NCBI GenBank assembly: GCA_039916225.1
Contig: JBDSLU010000513.1
Coordinates: 1 to 6,358, forward strand
Length of the DNA: 6,358 nucleotides
Direction of reading: 5' to 3'
DNA from: JBDSLU01 sp039916225
GTDB lineage: Bacteria > Acidobacteriota > Vicinamibacteria > Vicinamibacterales > Vicinamibacteraceae
Shown: positions 1 through 4,552 of the stretch, piece by piece
Numbering within the stretch: the stretch's first letter is position 1
Layout of the letters: every line of letters starts with the position of its first letter
The notes under the pieces: model-generated
What the model was told of the DNA's origin: nothing
Databases searched by the model: none
What the model saw: the letters and a program-made list of their open reading frames with translations, nothing else
Program-made: the position numbers and the translations under genes

Positions 1-229
1 CGCCGGCGCGACGCGCATCCTGGCCGACAACCTGTCGCTCGACGAGCTGCACGAGGTGGTCAAGCGGACGCGCGGCCGGGCCCAGGTCGAGGTGTCGGGC
101 GGCGTGACGCTGGAGCGCCTCGACGCCATCGCCGAGACCGGCGCCGAGTTCGTCTCGGTCGGCGCCCTGACGCACTCGGCCCCGGCCGTCGACATCAGCT
201 TCGAGATCGAACCCGCGCCGTCGTCGTGA
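1..229 (+). CDS. nadC: Nicotinate-nucleotide pyrophosphorylase (quinolinate phosphoribosyltransferase), C-terminal fragment
   Basis: This is the last 75 residues of NadC, the cytosolic enzyme that converts quinolinate and PRPP to nicotinate mononucleotide, CO2 and pyrophosphate in de novo NAD synthesis. The reading frame begins at base 2, and the start lies upstream of the window. Seen in the sequence: an 'ILADNLSLDEL' stretch matching the family's 'LDN...' strand-helix, then 'VEVSGGVTLERL' (the SGG phosphate-binding loop) and 'VSVGALTHSAPAVDISFEI', which closes the alpha/beta barrel. These are the standard C-terminal signatures of NadC, and the protein ends where the family normally ends. 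The TGA stop overlaps the GTG of the downstream biotin ligase gene as GTGA, so the two are probably co-transcribed and translationally coupled; nadC next to birA is a common bacterial arrangement. Identification is firm, although only about a quarter of the protein is visible. Confidence 0.93.
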   Translation, partial: AGATRILADNLSLDELHEVVKRTRGRAQVEVSGGVTLERLDAIAETGAEFVSVGALTHSAPAVDISFEIEPAPSS

Positions 230-1080
230 CCACTACAGGCGAGCCGTCGGCCCGCTCCGCCGCCATCCCGCTGCATCTGCAGTCGCTGCTCGACGCTGCG
301 CGCGGCGAGCTGGGCCCGTTCGCGCGCGAGGGTCGCGTCGTCGCATCGACGGCCTCGACCAACGACGATGCGCTGGCCTGGGCTGCCGCCGGGGCGCCCG
401 AAGGCGCCTGGATCGTGGCCGGCGCGCAGACAGCGGGCCGCGGCCGGCGCGGCCGCGTGTGGGCCTCGCCGCCCGGGGCCGGCCTCTACGTGTCGGTGGT
501 GTTCCGGCCGCGCGCCGCGGCGCCCGCCGACGATCCGGCGATGACCCTGCTGACGGTGATGGCCGGTGTGGCCGCTGTCGAAGCGATCGTCGACGCGACC
601 GGTGTCCGCGCCACGCTGAAGTGGCCGAACGACGTCGTCGTCGACACGGCCGGCGCGCCGCCGCGCAAGCTGGCCGGCATCCTCGCCGAAGGCGCCACGA
701 TCGGATCGCGGCTGTCGGCGGTGGTCGTCGGACTCGGACTGAACCTGCGCCCGTCGGCGTATCCGCCCGAGATCGCCGCGCGCGCGGTGTCGCTCGAGGC
801 GCTGGCCGGCCGGGCGATCGATGCCGATGGCATGCTGGTGGCGATCCTCGGCGCGCTGGCCCGCCGCCGTCGGGCGCTGCAGGAACCCGGCGGAAGACTC
901 GCGCTCCTCGACGCCTGGCGTGCCTGGTCGCCGAGCGCGACCGGCGCCCGGATCCGCTGGCGGCAGCAGGCGCAGGTCTGCGAGGGGATCACCGCCGGCA
1001 TCGACGAGACCGGCGCGTTGCGCGTGCAGACACGCACCGGCGAAACCCGGCTCGTGGCTGGTGAAGTGGAGTGGGCGTGA
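226..1080 (+). CDS. birA: Biotin--[acetyl-CoA-carboxylase] ligase, monofunctional (no HTH)
   Basis: The 284-residue enzyme activates biotin with ATP to biotinyl-AMP and transfers it to the acceptor lysine of a biotin carboxyl carrier protein in the cytosol, feeding fatty acid synthesis. Seen: 'STASTNDDA' (41-49); the biotinyl-AMP loop 'GRGRRGRVW' (71-79) followed by 'SPPGAGLYVSVVFRP'; 'KWPNDV' (132-137) with the catalytic lysine; 'KLAGILAE' (148-155); 'GLGLN' (169-173); and a small C-terminal beta domain at about 238-284. Only about 40 residues precede the ligase core, too few for the winged helix of E. coli BirA, so this form should not act as a repressor. The GTG start overlaps the nadC stop (GTGA). 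No Shine-Dalgarno sequence precedes it and no alternative start lies before the core, so coupled translation from nadC is inferred. The stop likewise overlaps the next gene. Confidence 0.95.
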   Translation: MTTTGEPSARSAAIPLHLQSLLDAARGELGPFAREGRVVASTASTNDDALAWAAAGAPEGAWIVAGAQTAGRGRRGRVWASPPGAGLYVSVVFRPRAAAPADDPAMTLLTVMAGVAAVEAIVDATGVRATLKWPNDVVVDTAGAPPRKLAGILAEGATIGSRLSAVVVGLGLNLRPSAYPPEIAARAVSLEALAGRAIDADGMLVAILGALARRRRALQEPGGRLALLDAWRAWSPSATGARIRWRQQAQVCEGITAGIDETGALRVQTRTGETRLVAGEVEWA

Positions 1081-1877
1081 GCGCCACGATGAGCGCCGGC
1101 GAGTACTGCCGGGCGATCGAAGCCTATCTGTGCCGCGAGAACGGCGGGCATCTGGTGCGCATCGTCGGACCGGCCTTCCTGGCCGTGGCCGGCTGGCACG
1201 CCGCCGGCATCCCGATCGCCGTCGTCACGCAGGGGATCGATCGGACGCTGGCGCGCGATCGGGCCAAGCCGGCGACCGGCGCGGCGCGACGACCGATCCG
1301 CGTCGAGTTCTGCGAAGCCGACGTCCAGGACGCCTTCGCGACGTGGAAGCGCGCGGTCGGCGTCGGCATGGCCGGCGCGCGCGACGACGCCAGTCCTGGG
1401 GGCCCGGAATCATCGGCCACCGGGGCCCAGGATGCGGCGATGCCAGCAATGTCCGGGCCCCGGCCCGGTCGTGGACCGTCGCTCGCCGCGCACGTCGATC
1501 GCGCGATGCAGCGTCTGACGCAGGCGTTGCTCGACCTCGGACGATTCGGGCCCGACGAGGCCGGCGCCGCCCGCACCGCCATGGAGGCCGCGCTCGGGAC
1601 CCTCGATCGGCTCCAGTCCGCCGCTCGCGGCGCCCGCGGCGAGACGCGGACCGGGCTGATCGCGTCCCTCGCCGACGCCGATGCGGCGCTCGGCGCGGCG
1701 TTGATCGCGGCGCTGTCGGCTGCCGCCGCCACCGACCTGGCGCGGGCCGCGCGGGCCGAGCTCGCCCCGTTTGCGGGCCGCATGGCGGCCCCGGATCTGG
1801 CGTCGGCCGAAGCTGCGTCGCTCGCCAGGCTGGCCCGCGACCGCTTCCGGGCGCCGGAGCTGACCCCACGGGCGTAG
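1077..1877 (+). CDS. Conserved-looking hypothetical protein, two-part, birA-linked
   Basis: I do not recognise a named family in this 266-residue protein. Residues 9-95 look like a folded domain: 'YCRAIEAYLCRENGGHLVRIV', then 'GW' and 'GIPIAVVTQGIDR', then 'RPIRVEFCEADVQDAFATWKRAVG'. The W...GIP..VV..GID pattern resembles hypothetical proteins I recall from Acidobacteria. Residues 102-136 are a Gly/Pro/Ser linker encoded by a palindrome-rich stretch with unusual codons. Residues 137-260 are Ala/Leu/Arg-rich and probably all helical. There is no signal peptide or membrane span, so it is likely cytosolic. I chose the GTG at 1077 because it makes a GTGA overlap with the birA stop, like the nadC-birA junction, and has GGAG (1068-1071) 5 bases upstream. 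A GTG at 1071 and an ATG at 1089 are alternatives. The position suggests an accessory role in the same operon, but no function can be assigned. Confidence 0.8.
   Translation: MSATMSAGEYCRAIEAYLCRENGGHLVRIVGPAFLAVAGWHAAGIPIAVVTQGIDRTLARDRAKPATGAARRPIRVEFCEADVQDAFATWKRAVGVGMAGARDDASPGGPESSATGAQDAAMPAMSGPRPGRGPSLAAHVDRAMQRLTQALLDLGRFGPDEAGAARTAMEAALGTLDRLQSAARGARGETRTGLIASLADADAALGAALIAALSAAAATDLARAARAELAPFAGRMAAPDLASAEAASLARLARDRFRAPELTPRA
1395..1431. repeat. Imperfect inverted repeat (hairpin) inside the hypothetical gene
   Basis: CCTGGG (1395-1400) pairs with CCCAGG (1426-1431), and CCCGG (1403-1407) pairs with CCGGG (1420-1424). This gives an 11-bp stem with a small 2x1 internal loop and a 12-base loop (1408-1419). 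It lies in the linker-coding part of the hypothetical gene. No U-run follows and the frame stays open through it, so it is not a conventional terminator. A mobile-repeat (REP-like) origin is possible but unproven. Confidence 0.5.
1453..1468. repeat. Short GC palindrome (7-bp arms)
   Basis: CCGGGCC (1453-1459) and GGCCCGG (1462-1468) are perfect inverted copies around a 2-base centre. The palindrome sits 21 bases after the larger inverted repeat at 1395-1431, in the same linker-coding stretch. The centre is too tight for a stable single-strand hairpin of full length. In such GC-rich DNA this could arise by chance, and its interest lies in the clustering. Confidence 0.4.
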
Positions 1878-1899
1878 GGCAGCCGCCGCCGCGCCGCGC

Positions 1900-1912
1900 T
1901 ATCCTTCCGACA
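1900..1912 (+). promoter_or_regulatory. Possible leaderless promoter: -10-like box just before the sigma gene
   Basis: TATCCT (1900-1905) matches a housekeeping -10 element at the strongly conserved first, second and sixth positions. It ends 6 bases before the ATG at 1912, placing the expected transcription start on or next to that A. The 34-base gap has no Shine-Dalgarno sequence, as expected for a leaderless message. This is the only AT-leaning hexamer in the gap. No good TTGACA-like -35 is visible 16-18 bases upstream, so the call rests on the -10 and its position. Confidence 0.38.
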
Positions 1913-2913
1913 TGAGCGGCGAGCGGACAGTGTCCGCCGAGACGGGGCAGCCGGCGATGCGCGGGACGTGGCTCGATGCCGACGCCGCGCAACGGCTCCA
2001 TGCCCGCGCCGGCGCCGCGCGCTGGGGCCAGACCGTCGACCGCTTCCACGAGACGCTGGCTCGCGTCGCCGTTCGCCGCTTCACCGGCCCGGCCCCGTCG
2101 CCGCGGGAGGTCGAGAGCTATCTCGAGACGCTGCACCTCGAAGATCTCGCGCTCGCCCGGGGCTGCGCCGAGGGGCTCGACGTCGCCTGGGAGGCCTTCG
2201 TCGAGCGCCACTGGCGCGACGTCACCCGGGCGGCGCGGGCGATCGCCGGTGACGCCGACGGCGAGGAGATCGCCGACGCCCTGCTCGCCGATCTGTTCGC
2301 GCGCGGCGAGGCCGGCTCGCCGCGGCGCCCGCTGTTCGACTACTTCCATGGCCGCAGCCGGCTGGCGACGTGGCTGCGCGCGCTCATCTCGCAGCGGCAC
2401 ATCGATCGCCTGCGCGCCACGAAGCGCTTGACGAGCTTCGAGGACGGCGAGGCGGAATCGTGGCCGTCGCCCGAGCCGTCGCCGGAGGATCAGCCGGCGG
2501 TGATTGGCGGGCACGTCGAGCGCGCCCTCGACCGGGCGCTGGCGGCGCTCGAGCCGCGTGATCGCCTGCGGCTGGCCTATTACCACGCCGACGACCTGAC
2601 GCTGGCGGCGGTGGGGCGTCTGCTCGGCGAGCACGAGGCGACGGTGTCCCGCAAATTGCAGAAGACGCGCGACCACCTCAAGGCGGCGATCGACGCCGTG
2701 CTGACGACAGAATTGCGGCTCGGCCCCGACGAGCGGAAAGCCTGCTACGAGCAGGCGATCCAATTCGGGCGGTTCGACATCGCGCGGCTGAAAGTCGACG
2801 GCGCGGGCCCGGCTGGGCCGACTGGGCCGGACGTCCGTCCGGCGCCCGCCGACGCTCGCGGCCGCAAGGTTTCGCCGCTCACACGTTCCAGGGAGAGAGA
2901 TGGCACACGCTGA
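1912..2913 (+). CDS. ECF-like RNA polymerase sigma factor with N- and C-terminal extensions
   Basis: This 333-residue sigma-70 family protein would direct RNA polymerase to a specific promoter set. Region 2 spans about 92-172: 'AWEAFVERHW', the acidic helix 'DADGEEIADALLADLF' (114-129) and 'GRSRLATWLRALISQRHIDRLRATKR' (147-172), the core-binding and -10-recognition segment. An acidic Pro/Ser linker (178-197) leads to region 4 at about 203-260, where 'DLTLAAVGRLLGEHEATVSRKLQKTRDHL' is the helix-turn-helix that reads the -35. Typical ECF factors have about 180-200 residues; this one carries about 90 extra at the N-terminus, with 'LHLEDLALARGCAEG' at 74-88, and about 70 at the C-terminus, ending in Gly/Pro- and Arg-rich sequence. 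The ATG at 1912 follows a -10-like box; M16 (ATG at 1957) is a possible later start. The gene overlaps the zinc-finger membrane protein gene by 14 bases, the usual sigma/anti-sigma order. Target promoters cannot be read from this window. Confidence 0.86.
   Translation: MSGERTVSAETGQPAMRGTWLDADAAQRLHARAGAARWGQTVDRFHETLARVAVRRFTGPAPSPREVESYLETLHLEDLALARGCAEGLDVAWEAFVERHWRDVTRAARAIAGDADGEEIADALLADLFARGEAGSPRRPLFDYFHGRSRLATWLRALISQRHIDRLRATKRLTSFEDGEAESWPSPEPSPEDQPAVIGGHVERALDRALAALEPRDRLRLAYYHADDLTLAAVGRLLGEHEATVSRKLQKTRDHLKAAIDAVLTTELRLGPDERKACYEQAIQFGRFDIARLKVDGAGPAGPTGPDVRPAPADARGRKVSPLTRSRERDGTR
2890..2902 (+). promoter_or_regulatory. Ribosome binding site and start of the anti-sigma-like gene
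   Basis: AGGGAG (2890-2895) lies 4 bases before the ATG at 2900. It is one of the few clear Shine-Dalgarno sequences in the window, and it lies inside the last codons of the sigma gene. It fixes the start of the downstream gene and implies that its translation need not depend wholly on coupling, despite the 14-base overlap. Confidence 0.7.
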
Positions 2914-4552
2914 CCACGACCAGGTCTTCGGTCGGCTCGCCGGCGCGCGGCTGCGCGGTACGGCAGAGTCTCGGCTCGGCGGCGCCGCCGCAGCGGCCGA
3001 GGCGCATCCGGACGCCGAGACGTGGGCCGCCTACGTCGACGGCGGGCTGCTGGTCGATGAGGTGAGCCGGCTGGAGGCGCACCTGGCCGGCTGCGGCGCG
3101 TGCCGCCGCCTGGTCGCGGCCTTCGCGCCGGAGGTGTCGGTGGCGGCTCCGCCAGCCGTCCGTGTCGCCGAGGCGCCTGCCACCGCTGGAGCCACGATCC
3201 TCGCGTTTCCCCGGCGGCGGGTGTTCGCCTATATGGCGATCGCCGCCACCCTGTTCGGAGCGGTGACACTGTGGTCGGTGTCGCGGCTCGGCACCGAGCG
3301 TCCGGCGGCCGAGTTCGCGGCAACCAGAGCAGTGGGTGACACTCCGGGCGCAGCAGCCGGGTCCCCGATGCCCGCGCCATCGACCAGCCCCGCATCGCCC
3401 TCACCGGCCGACCCGGCATCGCGCGCCGACGCACCGGCCGCGGGCGATCGCGACGGCCAGGCGGCGCTCCTGGCGCGACGCAAGACGGCGACGGCCGAGG
3501 TGGACAAGTTGCAGGTGAGGCTGGGTGGGGCCGACGCCGCGTCGCGTCAGGCGGCGGCGACCGGCGCACGGGGGCGAACCGAGCGCGATACCGCCGGCGG
3601 CGCGCCTGCCGGTGGCGCGGCCAGCGGTGGCCCGGCACCCGCGGAGGAGAAGCGTCTCGCCGACGCCGCCGCTTCCGTTCCACTTCCGGCTGCACCGCCG
3701 GCTCCGGCGCCGGCCGCCGGCGCGCGAGCCATCCAGCTGCAGACCAATAGCGTGGCGGCGGGAGCGACGCGGCCGCATGGCCCGCTCAGCAATCAGGCCG
3801 CCAACGCCCAGCAGAACGCGCCCGTGGCGCAGGCACCAGCGCCTGCCATCGTGCCGGTGACGCCGGTGGCCGCGGTGGCCGCGCCGCCGCCGGCGGCCCC
3901 TGCGCCGGCACCGGCCCGAGCCCCTGCTGATGCCCGAACCGCCAAGGCTGACAGCGGAGCGGCCAAGACCGACGGAGATGCCGCGCAGACGCGCGAGCAG
4001 CGCGCCAACGAACAAGCGGCGACGGTCTCCGAGATCGTGACGACGACCGGGGCGGCTCTTGGCCGCGCCGCCCGGCCGCAGCCGGCGCGCGGCCAGGCTG
4101 CCGGCGCCGATCGCTCCGGGCCGGCTGTGTCGAAGGACGAGTCCGCCAAGACCGCGTCGTTCGCCGCAGGCCGCATCGCCGTTGTGCCGACGTTCGCCGA
4201 GCCTGGTGGCCGGTTGCTCTGGCGCATCGCCGCCGACGGCCGCCGGATCGAATCCTCCAGCGACGGCGGCACCACGTGGAACCTGAGCCACAACGCGCGA
4301 CGCCGATTGCGCGGTGGAACGGCGCCGTCGATCGACAGCGCATGGGCCGTCGGGGATCGCGGCCTGGTGCTCCGGCTGACCGTGCCTGGCGGATGGGCAG
4401 CCGTCGCACCTCCGGAGGACGTGACGCTCACCGCGGTGTCGGCCGCGAACGCGCACTCGGCGCGCGTCACGGCGGCCGACGGACGCGCGTTCGAGACCGC
4501 CGACGGCGGCGCGACGTGGACGCCGGCGACGCCGGGAGCGGGTCCACAGTGA
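2900..4552 (+). CDS. Putative transmembrane anti-sigma factor: zinc finger, TM helix, long linker, Asp-box (Ycf48-like) tail
   Basis: The 550-residue protein probably binds the sigma factor encoded just upstream and responds to an envelope signal. Seen in order: 'ETWAAYVDGGLLVDEVSRLEAHLAGCGACRRLV' (40-72), containing HxxxCxxC (H61, C65, C68) as in zf-HC2/ZAS anti-sigma domains; an Arg-flanked hydrophobic helix (about 108-128, 'VFAYMAIAATLFGAVTLW'), which predicts N-terminus in and C-terminus out; an Ala/Pro/Ser/Gly-rich linker (about 132-420); and a C-terminal domain (424-545) with Asp-boxes 'SSDGGTTW' (453-460) and 'TADGGATW' (533-540) around 'AWAVGDRGLVLR' (481-492), like Ycf48/BNR repeats. 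C65 and C68 are the only cysteines. The ATG has a good ribosome binding site and overlaps the sigma gene by 14 bases. The gene ends in a GTGA overlap with the methyltransferase gene. Anti-sigma activity is inferred from domain and position, and the signal is unknown. Confidence 0.83.
   Translation: MAHADHDQVFGRLAGARLRGTAESRLGGAAAAAEAHPDAETWAAYVDGGLLVDEVSRLEAHLAGCGACRRLVAAFAPEVSVAAPPAVRVAEAPATAGATILAFPRRRVFAYMAIAATLFGAVTLWSVSRLGTERPAAEFAATRAVGDTPGAAAGSPMPAPSTSPASPSPADPASRADAPAAGDRDGQAALLARRKTATAEVDKLQVRLGGADAASRQAAATGARGRTERDTAGGAPAGGAASGGPAPAEEKRLADAAASVPLPAAPPAPAPAAGARAIQLQTNSVAAGATRPHGPLSNQAANAQQNAPVAQAPAPAIVPVTPVAAVAAPPPAAPAPAPARAPADARTAKADSGAAKTDGDAAQTREQRANEQAATVSEIVTTTGAALGRAARPQPARGQAAGADRSGPAVSKDESAKTASFAAGRIAVVPTFAEPGGRLLWRIAADGRRIESSSDGGTTWNLSHNARRRLRGGTAPSIDSAWAVGDRGLVLRLTVPGGWAAVAPPEDVTLTAVSAANAHSARVTAADGRAFETADGGATWTPATPGAGPQ
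3864..3881 (+). repeat. Tandem 9-bp repeat in the linker of the anti-sigma-like gene
   Basis: CGGTGGCCG occurs twice in direct succession (3864-3872 and 3873-3881) and underlies a Val-Ala-Ala doublet. The unit is a multiple of three, so copy-number changes would keep the frame. It sits in the most Pro/Ala-rich part of the extracytoplasmic linker, where repeat slippage could alter linker length. Confidence 0.6.

Noticed and set aside
1395..1431. Transcription terminator reading of the hairpin in the hypothetical gene
   Set aside because: No U-run follows, and the coding frame continues through it into a long Ala/Leu-rich helical region.
1856..1876. ECF-type autoregulatory promoter (GGAAC...CGTC-like) before the sigma gene
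   Set aside because: GGAGCT and CGTA are present but spaced about 11 bases apart instead of about 16-17, and both match poorly.
821..1915. A 364-codon + strand open frame overlapping birA and the hypothetical gene in another frame
   Set aside because: The Arg-rich composition is typical of a shifted frame in GC-rich DNA, and the overlapping birA frame carries real family motifs.
1225..2763. A 512-codon open frame on the - strand across the hypothetical and sigma genes
   Set aside because: The translation is Arg/Pro/Ala-rich with no recognisable domain, and it lies opposite two better-supported genes. Long antisense open frames are expected at this GC content because stop codons are rare.
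2745..3695. A 316-codon - strand open frame across the sigma/anti-sigma junction
   Set aside because: The product is extremely Arg/Pro-rich, with no motifs, and it conflicts with two genes that have clear domains.
4276..4548. N-terminal extension of the methyltransferase frame to an upstream ATG
   Set aside because: The extra 91 residues are Arg-rich and out of frame with the Asp-box domain encoded by the same DNA. The GTG at 4549 makes the same GTGA overlap seen at other junctions.
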